Below are positions 6,547 through 14,283 of a stretch of 24,168 nt of DNA, piece by piece; the stretch's first letter is position 1, and every line of letters starts with the position of its first letter. The notes under the pieces were generated by a model. The model had not been told where the DNA came from. It made no database searches and was given only the letters and a program-made list of their open reading frames with translations. Source of the stretch: a virus; IMG/VR virus record IMGVR_UViG_3300032093_000823, positions 1-24,168 of that record. One strand, given 5' to 3'. A program made the position numbers and the translations under genes.

Positions 6547-9378
6547 TTATTTAAGAATTCTAATACCTATATTCGCATTAAAAGGATTAGGAATACTACC
6601 TTTTCTTTCAAACTTAAATTCTGCTGTTTTGAAAGGAACTGTCTTAAATCTAAATAGTCCACCTTTTACTAAAACATCCAGATAAAGCTGCTTAACGTCG
6701 GTTACCAATTGACCGTATTTAGTTAATTGCTTTTGAAACTTATTATTCAGCATTATTTCAATCTCAACCATAAGAGGGTAAAATATAAAGCCTATTCTAT
6801 TTTTATCAGATGCAGCCTTTTGCTTTACATATAAATCATATACCTTTTGTGCAGGGAGCTTAGATTGATCAACACCGGTCTTTGAATAAAATTCTGACAT
6901 TACTGTTTTGAATTCCTGTTCATCATTAGACAGATCATCCATATAAGTAATCAACATATCTTTGTATGCCGAATTTGGTTGTAAATTTGCTTTAGACAAA
7001 ATATACCAATACCCAGAATTACTGGTTGAACTTGGAATGTTAACACTGCATAAATTCATAACGTTATTGTAAATCATGCTATTATCAAGTTTTGGCGGGT
7101 TTACCCATTGCTTAACTACATTATTTAGAAAATCGATTTCAGGTTGAGTATCAAAATGAAGATGCCCAGAATTATACATAGAATACATCTTTTGTATTAT
7201 TGTATCACCACTTGGGGTACCACCGCTTCCTGCTTTAGAAGAAATGCTATAATCGTCAAAGAAAAAGTCTACTAACTTTTCATTAGATGCAGTAGGATAT
7301 CTTAATCCAGCCCCAGCATCCCTCAGTAGATTAAATAGCATAAAGCCACCTAAAATTTCACCATAGTCATTTTGGAAGTTATTAATTGAAATTGAATCTA
7401 TGCCATCAAAAAGAGAATCAGTTATATCATAGAATAAATACCCAGCTGATGCATTTGCATATGTTTCAAAATCAGAAAAAGAATTTGCATTTTTAGAATT
7501 TGTAATTAATTCTCTAGTTGATTCAATAATAAAATTCTTATAATTATCTGGGTATGATAATCTATTTACATAACTTTCTACTTTTGAAAATAAACTTTGT
7601 GCATCTTTATATTCGCTTGTAGGTAATCCCATTGCATCGGGTGTAAGATCTTTTTTACCAATCACTGCAGCTGTACCTGTGCTCTTTTCAATCTTTACCC
7701 GATTTGTTATGTAAAAGATATCCCCGTTTTTATAATTATCACCAAGATTATCTTTTATTGGATTAACGATTGTTATCGCATATGAATCATAGTCACTTGA
7801 AATTTTCCCACCTGCATTAGGAACATATGTACCAACCTTTATCTGTTCAATTGAATAGTCTGTTCTCTTTATTCCTAGTCCTTGTAATAAAAAGTTTTCA
7901 ATATTTTTTTCAGCGGTACCATCATTCATTCCAAAATCTGCTCTAAGTACTTCTCCACGTATTTTAGATTTAGGCTTAATCCAATTCGTGGACCCAGTAA
8001 ACCTTTCATATTTTTTAATCCATTCCTGCTGTCTTTTAGTTAAACCTGCAGCTTCTTCTAACTTATTTGAATATGGAATTTCAATTTTACCTAAATTAAT
8101 AAAGCCATTGTAATTCAATGTCTTTTCTTCAATAATTATATCCTCGGCAGTTTCATAAGACTCATTGGTCTTTTTAAGATTAAGATAATCACTAAATGTC
8201 TTAAACTTATCATCAACTGATTTGTTAATTGCATCTTCAATTTTTGTAACCAGTTCGTTAAAGTCTTCTACCACAGACGGTGTTAAAATATTACCTACCT
8301 TTTCAGGGTTTCTCTTTTTACGAAGAGATCCTAGCATAATCTTAAACAGGTCTTGCATAGTATCATTACCTTTAAGAATACTCTGCGTTGCTTGGCTAGG
8401 AATAAGATCAACATTTAATTTGAATTCATCACCTTTTGCAAATTCAGCTTTTTCTATTCCTAAGTCTTTAAGACCTTTGCCTCTCCTAGTTACATATTCA
8501 TTAAATATTGATGATATTAATTCTAGGTATCTTTCATCTGGTGTAGTACTCAATAGCTCACCACTCTTTAAACCTCTCTCCTCAATAAATGCAAGTATAT
8601 CAAGAAGAAGAATTTCATTAATATCGGCAGGCACCTTTTTAGGATCAATAGGTTCTTTATGCTTTAAGAGATTTGCCGTGTAAGGATCAATTAGCTTTGC
8701 AGAAATGGATTGTGTAGTACCTGGCTTATAAAACTTAAATATGATTGATTCAATTGGTTTAGTTAAATCATCCTGTAAGATTGTAGAACTTAGCTTTGGA
8801 TTAAGAATCTTAATTAGATATTCTGCAAATGAAGATGTTTTGAAAATTTCTAATTGGTCTTCAATTGGAGTACTAATAAAGTTTTTAATACTATCTTTTT
8901 GCTCGTCTGTTAAGTAACCTTTAAAGATAGGAAGTAAAGGAGTTACACCTAATGCATTTGACCAATCCTGAATAACTCTAGGATCTTCAATAATCTTAAT
9001 AAACTTGCCATTTTGATTCTTTACCTGAATATGGGTTAAGACCAGATTATTTTTAGGTAACTTATCATATTTAATTACACCAGGTTCATTATGAACAAAA
9101 TACTGAAAACAAAATCTCCAGTTCGCAGGTATAGAATCAATAAATGATAATGTAGTCTGCTTTATGTAGTTAATAGGATTTTCATAATAAACCATTAATG
9201 TTCTATCAACAAGGTTAATTGGCTTATCATTAGACTTAAAGAATTTTAGTGATGAACTAGACTTTTCAAACGAAAAAGCAGATCCTGATAACTTTTCAGT
9301 TACTACAAGATAGTCTTTAGCGAGATCATTAATAAAATCTTGGCCTAACTCTTTATAAATTCTAGCTAATTCTTTCAT
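6547..9378 (-). CDS. Large protein with N-terminal ligase-like nucleotidyltransferase domain, 943 aa
   Basis: The N-terminal 230 residues carry spaced motifs of the covalent nucleotidyltransferase (RNA/DNA ligase, capping enzyme) fold. EKLSG at 28-32 would be motif I with Lys29 as nucleotide acceptor, though Ser replaces the usual Asp/Asn of KxDG. LKFFKSND at 44-51 follows; FQYFVHNEPGVIKYD at 91-105 resembles motif IIIa; IESIIFKF at 209-216 is motif IV-like; AKLIDP at 227-232 is motif V-like with Lys228. Residues 250-943 are not recognised: helical and Lys/Glu-rich to about 460, then mixed alpha/beta, with no membrane segment. The start context is A-rich without SD. A TATATAAA box lies 22 bases upstream of the ATG, and the gene heads a unit after a terminator-like hairpin. 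The ligase-like call is moderate because motif I is non-canonical; activity could be lost. Confidence 0.6.
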   Translation of the reverse strand: MKELARIYKELGQDFINDLAKDYLVVTEKLSGSAFSFEKSSSSLKFFKSNDKPINLVDRTLMVYYENPINYIKQTTLSFIDSIPANWRFCFQYFVHNEPGVIKYDKLPKNNLVLTHIQVKNQNGKFIKIIEDPRVIQDWSNALGVTPLLPIFKGYLTDEQKDSIKNFISTPIEDQLEIFKTSSFAEYLIKILNPKLSSTILQDDLTKPIESIIFKFYKPGTTQSISAKLIDPYTANLLKHKEPIDPKKVPADINEILLLDILAFIEERGLKSGELLSTTPDERYLELISSIFNEYVTRRGKGLKDLGIEKAEFAKGDEFKLNVDLIPSQATQSILKGNDTMQDLFKIMLGSLRKKRNPEKVGNILTPSVVEDFNELVTKIEDAINKSVDDKFKTFSDYLNLKKTNESYETAEDIIIEEKTLNYNGFINLGKIEIPYSNKLEEAAGLTKRQQEWIKKYERFTGSTNWIKPKSKIRGEVLRADFGMNDGTAEKNIENFLLQGLGIKRTDYSIEQIKVGTYVPNAGGKISSDYDSYAITIVNPIKDNLGDNYKNGDIFYITNRVKIEKSTGTAAVIGKKDLTPDAMGLPTSEYKDAQSLFSKVESYVNRLSYPDNYKNFIIESTRELITNSKNANSFSDFETYANASAGYLFYDITDSLFDGIDSISINNFQNDYGEILGGFMLFNLLRDAGAGLRYPTASNEKLVDFFFDDYSISSKAGSGGTPSGDTIIQKMYSMYNSGHLHFDTQPEIDFLNNVVKQWVNPPKLDNSMIYNNVMNLCSVNIPSSTSNSGYWYILSKANLQPNSAYKDMLITYMDDLSNDEQEFKTVMSEFYSKTGVDQSKLPAQKVYDLYVKQKAASDKNRIGFIFYPLMVEIEIMLNNKFQKQLTKYGQLVTDVKQLYLDVLVKGGLFRFKTVPFKTAEFKFERKGSIPNPFNANIGIRILK

Positions 9379-9400
9379 TTAATTTATTTTTGTATTACCT

Positions 9401-9408
9401 TTTATATA
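9401..9408 (-). promoter_or_regulatory. TATATAAA promoter-like box before the 943-aa gene
   Basis: The minus strand reads GAATATATAAAAGG, 22 bases upstream of the ATG at 9378, inside the 154-base gap that also holds two hairpins. Related boxes occur before the 412-aa gene and the gp32-like gene. There is no convincing -35 element, as in T4 late promoters. Confidence 0.4.
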
Positions 9409-9435
9409 TTCGGTAGAAATTACTACAAACAACAA

Positions 9436-9464
9436 GAGTGAGACGATAGCTCACCCATTATCGT
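9436..9464 (-). other. Two mutually exclusive RNA hairpins in intergenic gap
   Basis: On the minus strand, ACGATA (9459-9464) can pair with TATCGT (9443-9448), while GGGTGAG (9450-9456) can pair with CTCACTC (9436-9442, one G-U). The arms interleave with no base between the third and fourth arms, so both stems cannot form together. The second hairpin is followed by TTGTTGTTTG and could act as a weak terminator. A switch or attenuator is possible but only inferred. Confidence 0.35.
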
Positions 9465-9483
9465 TATTGAATTTATTGAAAAC

Positions 9484-9511
9484 AGTTACCTATTAACTAA
9501 AATAGATAACT
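9484..9511 (-). terminator. Terminator-like hairpin after the 423-aa gene
   Basis: On the minus strand AGTTATCTATT (9501-9511), a 6-base loop TTAGTT, and AATAGGTAACT (9484-9494) form an 11-pair stem with one G-U pair. The stem begins 21 bases past the TAA of the 423-aa gene and is followed by GTTTTCAATAAA. The stem is AT-rich and the U run short (four), so termination may be partial. It is the longest perfect-type inverted repeat I found in a gene gap. Confidence 0.6.
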
Positions 9512-9532
9512 CACTGGATGTAAGATCTGGTA

Positions 9533-10804
9533 TTATCTACCGTACTTAATTATTCCAAGTAATTGGTTAAGTGCAGCAAAGGTTCCGGTTAACTTGTAAA
9601 GTTTTCCGTTATATCTGAAAACAATTCCTTCCGTTGGAAAAATTGAATTTATTCCTCCAATTCTGTCAAGTCTAGCCAACTCATCTTCAACCTTTCTGAT
9701 TTGATCAGCCCCACCAGTTTTTCTAATCTTATCGGCCTCGGCTTGCAAATATGCGCGAAGTCTGGCAGTTTCGCCGGTTGGATCTGCTGCTAAGAAATTG
9801 CTGGCATTACTTAATATAACCGAACCTAGCTCAAGGAATAGATCTTCAAACGGTCTAATATTTTCTTTGTACTTTTTCTTTACGTCTTCCTTATCAAATT
9901 TCTTAATCTTGGCAGATTCATCAGGACTTAAAACCTTATCAAGAGATCTCATATTTAATGTATTCTTATCATCATACGCCCATCTTCTTAAAAGACCTTC
10001 CTTAACGTCTTGTGGAGCATTTGGAAATTCCTTATCAATAAGTTCTCTCCACCACATTTCATGATATCTTGATACCTCATCACCGTCATTAAGACCGTAT
10101 CTCTTTTGAAGTTCAATTACTTTATTAATAAACTTTTGCTTGTTTTGGCTAAAGTCCATATCCTGTTGTAATTGAATTATTCTAGGTGGAATAATCTTAA
10201 AGGTCTTTCCTAAATCTGCTTGTACTTTAGATAGGATTGCAGGAATTTCTTTAGCAGGGCGAGCATCAGTACCTATTACATTACCATTACCATCTGTTTT
10301 AGTTATATTATGAAATTGGATAACATCAGTATCATAATTAATAACATTAGGATTTCTTGAATAGATAAGTTCCATATTCATAAAGTTCTTACCGTTATCA
10401 AATGTATCTTGTTGAACTTTAGGAGGTAATTTAATTAAAAGATCTGCAAGGTCTTGTGCGGCATACTGAAAAGTATCTCTAACTGTTGCGCTTGGATGAT
10501 CCTGGAACTTTTGCTTAAAATCAGAAAGAGACATTGGAGAAATGCTTTCTCCTTTATTTCTTGCAAATTTTACCTGACCGTCCTGAATAGTAGCCCATAC
10601 GTTTTGGCCATCGGTCTTTTCAGTAGGATCTTCTTCAAAGTTTAATTCTCCGCGAAGACCAGCATCAATAATACTTTTAAAGTCACCAAAGGTTAATCCT
10701 TTATCGTCAAAAGGATGATTCATGTGGCCAGCAGCGCCACCTTCTAAAAGTAATGGCTGGCTTTTATCGGCCAGCCATTGTTCAAATAGTTTAATATATT
10801 TCAT
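9533..10804 (-). CDS. Polynucleotide ligase/capping-type nucleotidyltransferase, 423 aa
   Basis: All diagnostic motifs of the covalent nucleotidyltransferase superfamily appear in order. KTDG at 63-66 is motif I (Lys63 as AMP/GMP acceptor), FARNKGE at 80-86 follows, MNMELIYSRNP at 142-152 is motif IIIa-like with Glu145, EGIVFR at 392-397 is motif IV, and YKLTG at 403-407 is motif V with Lys404. About 180 residues (210-385), largely helical, separate motifs III and IV, an unusually long insertion. The likely reaction is ATP-dependent nucleic-acid ligation; RNA versus DNA cannot be told. The N-terminus MKYIKLFEQWLAD followed by LLLE-GGAAGH (cut after Glu21) matches the T4 prohead protease pattern (I/L)xE before a small residue, and the conserved fold appears to begin right after it. 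The start lies 9 bases after the stop of the 412-aa gene. Confidence 0.75.
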   Translation of the reverse strand: MKYIKLFEQWLADKSQPLLLEGGAAGHMNHPFDDKGLTFGDFKSIIDAGLRGELNFEEDPTEKTDGQNVWATIQDGQVKFARNKGESISPMSLSDFKQKFQDHPSATVRDTFQYAAQDLADLLIKLPPKVQQDTFDNGKNFMNMELIYSRNPNVINYDTDVIQFHNITKTDGNGNVIGTDARPAKEIPAILSKVQADLGKTFKIIPPRIIQLQQDMDFSQNKQKFINKVIELQKRYGLNDGDEVSRYHEMWWRELIDKEFPNAPQDVKEGLLRRWAYDDKNTLNMRSLDKVLSPDESAKIKKFDKEDVKKKYKENIRPFEDLFLELGSVILSNASNFLAADPTGETARLRAYLQAEADKIRKTGGADQIRKVEDELARLDRIGGINSIFPTEGIVFRYNGKLYKLTGTFAALNQLLGIIKYGR

Positions 10805-10813
10805 TTGTAGAAA

Positions 10814-12052
10814 TTACTTTCCCATAGTAGCTTGTAAAGCTCCAACCATTGCGCCGTAGTCACCTTTATACTTAGAGGTTAAACCATCAATAACTTCTTT
10901 GGCTTTTGCTTCATCAAACTTATCACCATGAGCAGACTTTAATAATTCAGTTGCATATTCTGCAAACTCGGTGTCAGACTTAATTTCCTTTTCGGAAATC
11001 TTGCCTTCTTTTACAACAACAGTACCTTGTACAGCAGGTTCATCCTTTGCAGTAGCAGGTTCTTCAGTAACCTTTTGATCTTTAGTTACTAATTCTTCGC
11101 CTTCTTTTTCATCCTTTTCTTCAGGTTCTCCTAACTTTACAATTTCGTCAGAAACGGCTGCAGCTGTTTTAGGACCATCACCCTTTGCGATAGGAAGAGC
11201 AATTCCATTTTGATCAGGAGTTTCTTCCTTTAATTCTGGGCCGTTATCGGCTTCTTCAGAAAGATATGATTCAGAAACAAATTGAGAGAATGATCTAATA
11301 CTTGAAACGGTACGAGATACCTTTTCTTCAATCTCTTCTTTCTTTTCTTCTTCTTCTTCTTCATTAGCATAGGAATCAGCTACAGGAACTGCATTATCTT
11401 CGTCTTCTTCTTCGTCATCCTGATAACTAACATTCTTATTAACAGTAACCTCTTCTTCTTTTACGAAATCTTCAAAGGTCATTATTCTACGTTTAGCTAC
11501 TGGCTTCTCTTCGGCTTCTTCCTCTACCTCTTCACCAGACTCTTCATCATCACCTTCAGCAGGTACCTCAGCAGTAACCTCTTGATCTTTAGTTACAACT
11601 TCTTCGCCTTCTTTTTCTTCTTTTTCTTCAGGTTCTCCTAAATCAACGATACTATCTTCAATTTCTTTAGATACATCTTCAGTCTTTTCAGTTTCTTCCT
11701 TTTCTTCAGTCTCTTCTTCAGTCTCTTCAGCAACCTCAGTTGTTGTACTTCCTACTTCCTTATCTTCCTCTTTTTCACCGTCCTTATCTTCCAAGGATTT
11801 AGGCTCACCAAGATCTTTGATTTCATCTTCAATATCTTCGGCATCATCTTCACTAACATCCTGTTTAGGATTAAATTCTTTTAGTAAAGCTTCTAATTTA
11901 GAAAGAAGTGCTTTTTCTTTTTTGATTTCATCAATATTATTATAACCTAGCTTTTGAACTAATTCTGCTAAAGCTTCTGGGCTAAGGTTTGCTGACTCCA
12001 AAATAGATAAACTACCATTAGAGGCGGCCGAAAACTTTTTAATAGGCTTCAT
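10814..12052 (-). CDS. Highly acidic repeat protein, probable prohead core or internal protein, 412 aa
   Basis: Residues about 66-345 are dominated by Glu, Asp and Lys and are probably disordered. A module beginning LGEP recurs three times (about 80-100, 137-160 and 306-330), the last two reading LGEPEEKxEKEGEE plus VTKDQ. Motifs resembling capsid-targeting sequences occur at 190-200 (IMTFEDFVKEE) and 252-261 (IRSFSQFVSE), and SILE-SANL at 17-23 near the N-terminus fits a prohead-protease site. The C-terminal 60 residues (from about 352) form an ordinary helical domain. Length, acidity and repeated cleavage-like sites recall T4 core proteins such as gp67 and gp22, but no homology is claimed. 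It lies 9 bases before the ligase-like gene and has a TATATAAA box 25 bases upstream. The hypothetical status is certain; the core role is inferred. Confidence 0.6.
   Translation of the reverse strand: MKPIKKFSAASNGSLSILESANLSPEALAELVQKLGYNNIDEIKKEKALLSKLEALLKEFNPKQDVSEDDAEDIEDEIKDLGEPKSLEDKDGEKEEDKEVGSTTTEVAEETEEETEEKEETEKTEDVSKEIEDSIVDLGEPEEKEEKEGEEVVTKDQEVTAEVPAEGDDEESGEEVEEEAEEKPVAKRRIMTFEDFVKEEEVTVNKNVSYQDDEEEDEDNAVPVADSYANEEEEEEKKEEIEEKVSRTVSSIRSFSQFVSESYLSEEADNGPELKEETPDQNGIALPIAKGDGPKTAAAVSDEIVKLGEPEEKDEKEGEELVTKDQKVTEEPATAKDEPAVQGTVVVKEGKISEKEIKSDTEFAEYATELLKSAHGDKFDEAKAKEVIDGLTSKYKGDYGAMVGALQATMGK
11069..11134 (-). repeat. 66-base direct repeat, copy near 3' end of the acidic gene
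   Basis: This stretch and 11576-11641 are near-identical 66-base copies in the same frame of the 412-aa gene, encoding LGEPEEKxEKEGEE and the VTKDQ segment. The differences are scattered single bases, several of them silent, indicating an internal duplication kept under protein-level constraint. Confidence 0.8.
11576..11641 (-). repeat. 66-base direct repeat, copy near middle of the acidic gene
   Basis: This is the partner of the copy at 11069-11134, about 507 bases away. A third, more diverged protein-level copy (LGEPKSLEDKDGE) lies upstream at about residues 81-93. Confidence 0.8.
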
Positions 12053-12077
12053 TTGTATTTGATTTTTTTATTCTTTT

Positions 12078-12085
12078 TTTATATA
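12078..12085 (-). promoter_or_regulatory. TATATAAA promoter-like box before the acidic gene
   Basis: The minus strand reads GGATATATAAAAAAAG, 25 bases upstream of the ATG at 12052, in the 61-base gap after the UvsW-like gene. Position and core match the box before the 943-aa gene. Confidence 0.4.
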
Positions 12086-12113
12086 TCCATGACATTAGAG
12101 AAAGATATTACAT

Positions 12114-13616
12114 TTAGAATTTGATGGACTGTACATCAAACGGAAATTTCTCCTCTTTATATATTTTTCTCCGTTCCATACCATGTCGGTAGATATAGTT
12201 CATCCAATCATGATCCTCTGTTTTATAACGAATATCGTCAATAAAATCGTATATCTTAACAATATCCTTGGATGCGTGTAAACGAAGACCGCGGCCGATT
12301 GATTGGCGGATAATTACTTCTGACTTAAATGATTCGGTAAAAAATATGTTATGTATGTTTTTAATTGAGATACCGGTAGAAAAGGTGCCATAAGAGGCCA
12401 CGATAATTACATCATCGTTCTTTTCCATTCTTGCTTTAAAGTCTTCCCTAACATCTGCATTAACAGACCCATCAACATAGTAGATCTTTTTATCGGTTAT
12501 CTGTCTAAGCTTTTGGTAGATCTTTTCACCGTATGCAATTTTATGAAAAAGTACCAGAGAATTTGAGGTAGACTTTTTAATTACGTTACAAATAAAGTCT
12601 AACCGTTTTTCACTTTCGTTGATAAAGTTTTGTTCTAATGAAAACAGCTTTTGACGATCATAAGGATTCTTTGATAAACTAGAGAATGCTTCTCTTTGTG
12701 CTTCGGTTGCATATTCCATTAGGATCTGTAATACTTTACATTTTGCAATATGTCCTTCGTCTTGTAAGTAATTTGCTTTTACCTGAGTTACTAAAGGTCC
12801 CATAGCCGACATAAGACTTAAACGATCAACGGATCCTCTTTTAGGAATTGTTCCACTTAATCCGAAGCGATAATCGCAATGCCAACATTTATCCATAATT
12901 TGTTGAATTGATGTTGCCTTTGCCTTATGAGTCTCATCTACAAATACAGCATCAAATTGAGTAAAGTAATCCTCTTCATATTTGACAAGTGATTGGTATG
13001 TTCCAATAACAATGTTAGAACTTTTTCTAAGTTTTACACCTGCATAAATTTGTTGGATCCTAATAGGAACACGGCTTTTATTATATTGTTCAAAATCTCC
13101 AGTTGCCTGAACAACTAAACTTACATTAGGAACGATCATTAGGATTTTCTTTTTTCCTAATTGTTCCATCATATAAGCCACTACCATAAATGATATTAAA
13201 GTTTTACCGGCAGATGTTGCTAATTCAGCAAGGCACCTTCTATACTTTAATATTTTGAATGCTGCATCAATTTGATAATCTCTAGGCTTAATATCAGAAT
13301 CCTTAAAGAAATCATCTACCCATGTAGTAAAAGTTTCTATAGTTATAGATTGATCAAATATATTAGTAACCCCATTTAACGAAAGTGGAAGATTGTATTC
13401 TTTACATATATCAATAACTTCCTTCCATAAACCGCCGGGTATCTTATTCTTTTTAATAAATGATATGTTGCCATCCCACAACTTCTTTTTAACGAGCGGG
13501 TGAAAGCGCCAGCCATCAATCTTTTTTGTAAGACTACTTTTTAGCTGTTCATATTCCAATTCGGTACATGAATCAATTACTAAAAACTTTTTATTATCTG
13601 ATAGAGATAGTTCCAT
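12114..13616 (-). CDS. uvsW: UvsW-like superfamily 2 helicase, 500 aa
   Basis: A T4 UvsW-type ATP-dependent helicase, expected to unwind branched DNA and R-loops and drive replication-fork regression and the change from origin- to recombination-dependent replication. The N-terminal module (1-100) has GWRFHPLVKKKLWDGNISF, the typical UvsW substrate-binding start. Helicase motifs: RDYQIDA at 112-118, Walker A ATSAGKT at 133-139, DETH at 227-230 (motif II), SGTIPK at 254-259 (motif III), and in the C-terminal RecA lobe ASYGTFSTGI (motif V) and QSIGRGLR (motif VI). The length is close to T4 UvsW (about 500). Its ATG shares one base with the stop of the UvsY-like gene (TAATG), so the two are probably translationally coupled; uvsW and uvsY are also near neighbours in T4. 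Confidence 0.93.
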   Translation of the reverse strand: MELSLSDNKKFLVIDSCTELEYEQLKSSLTKKIDGWRFHPLVKKKLWDGNISFIKKNKIPGGLWKEVIDICKEYNLPLSLNGVTNIFDQSITIETFTTWVDDFFKDSDIKPRDYQIDAAFKILKYRRCLAELATSAGKTLISFMVVAYMMEQLGKKKILMIVPNVSLVVQATGDFEQYNKSRVPIRIQQIYAGVKLRKSSNIVIGTYQSLVKYEEDYFTQFDAVFVDETHKAKATSIQQIMDKCWHCDYRFGLSGTIPKRGSVDRLSLMSAMGPLVTQVKANYLQDEGHIAKCKVLQILMEYATEAQREAFSSLSKNPYDRQKLFSLEQNFINESEKRLDFICNVIKKSTSNSLVLFHKIAYGEKIYQKLRQITDKKIYYVDGSVNADVREDFKARMEKNDDVIIVASYGTFSTGISIKNIHNIFFTESFKSEVIIRQSIGRGLRLHASKDIVKIYDFIDDIRYKTEDHDWMNYIYRHGMERRKIYKEEKFPFDVQSIKF

Positions 13617-14062
13617 TATTGTTCATCATCGAGTCTTATGCGATTACGGATTGCAAAAGCTAGGTTATCCAAGGTTTTAATACATTCTTGGTAATAATCC
13701 ACATGCGATTGCAACATGTCTATTTGTGTTCTTAATGAACCTAAATCTGCTTTAATAAATTGATGTTTTTCGCCGCTCGTTAATTTAACATCATAGTTTA
13801 AAGTATATTCACGATACTGTGCACGATAGTATCTTTCCCAGGTTGCATTTCTCTTATATATCATTGTCTTAAAATCAGTAACCTTATCTAAAAGAATTTG
13901 TCTATATGAAAGCATACTTACCTGACAATCAGAAAGTTCATTCATATTTTTAATTTTAAGAACTAGATCATTTATCTTGGTTTTCCATTCTGTTCTGTCG
14001 CTCGTTAGTCTTAATTCGAGTTCCTCGTTTGCCTGCTTTATTTGTGTGTCATCAAATGCCAT
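13616..14062 (-). CDS. uvsY: UvsY-like recombination mediator, 148 aa
   Basis: The product is all-helical and coiled-coil prone, of similar size to T4 UvsY (137 aa). UvsY loads the UvsX recombinase onto ssDNA coated by gp32. The C-terminal segment VDYYQECIKTLDNLAFAIRN (121-140) resembles the C-terminal helix of T4 UvsY, which carries a similar aromatic start and AI-x-x-R pattern (compared from memory). The middle has RYYRAQYREYTLNY, rich in Arg and Tyr and plausible for ssDNA contact. Context is the strongest support: it lies directly before the UvsW-like gene and in one cassette with the gp32-like and primase genes. Both ends overlap neighbours as TAATG. Sequence similarity is weak, so confidence is moderate to good. 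Confidence 0.7.
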   Translation of the reverse strand: MAFDDTQIKQANEELELRLTSDRTEWKTKINDLVLKIKNMNELSDCQVSMLSYRQILLDKVTDFKTMIYKRNATWERYYRAQYREYTLNYDVKLTSGEKHQFIKADLGSLRTQIDMLQSHVDYYQECIKTLDNLAFAIRNRIRLDDEQ

Positions 14063-14283
14063 TAGAATATTCCTTTATCGTTATTTGTATGTTTAACAAC
14101 CTTTATTTTAGGTTGAAATTTTTTCTTAGGTTCATTAACCTTGATGTCCTTTCTTTCATGAGAAAGTTTACTTTTAGTAAACGAAGTAAATAGCTTAATT
14201 CGTTTTTGACTATCTTCATAGTCCTCATAAAAATCTTCTATCTGCTCGTTCACAAACGATTCATATTTTTTTATCTCAATCAT
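14062..14283 (-). CDS. 73-aa protein with capsid-targeting-like N-terminus
   Basis: The protein is not a recognised family. It begins MIEIKKYESFVNE, resembling the T4 internal-protein targeting sequence with a Glu at the expected cleavage point. After that come an acidic patch (EDFYEDYEDS) and a strongly basic remainder (Lys-rich, KSKLSHERKD and PKKKFQPKIKVVKH). Cleavage would leave about 60 residues, comparable in size and basicity to mature T4 IPI. It overlaps the primase stop by four bases (ATGA) and the UvsY-like start by one base. Its place inside a replication operon is odd for a virion protein; a DNA-binding accessory role in replication is the alternative. Confidence 0.6.
   Translation of the reverse strand: MIEIKKYESFVNEQIEDFYEDYEDSQKRIKLFTSFTKSKLSHERKDIKVNEPKKKFQPKIKVVKHTNNDKGIF

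Noticed and set aside
8222-8683. A 153-aa plus-strand frame opposite the 943-aa gene.
   Set aside because: It lies wholly within a motif-bearing minus-strand gene, is Ser/Leu-rich as antisense frames often are, and has no family features.
9436-9464. H-type pseudoknot from the interleaved arms.
   Set aside because: No bases remain between the third and fourth arms to cross the six-pair stem, so the two stems cannot coexist; kept only as alternative hairpins.
11300-11760. Long polypyrimidine stretches with TTC runs on the plus strand as a possible triplex or origin element.
   Set aside because: They are explained by Glu-rich codons (GAA, GAG) of the acidic 412-aa protein.
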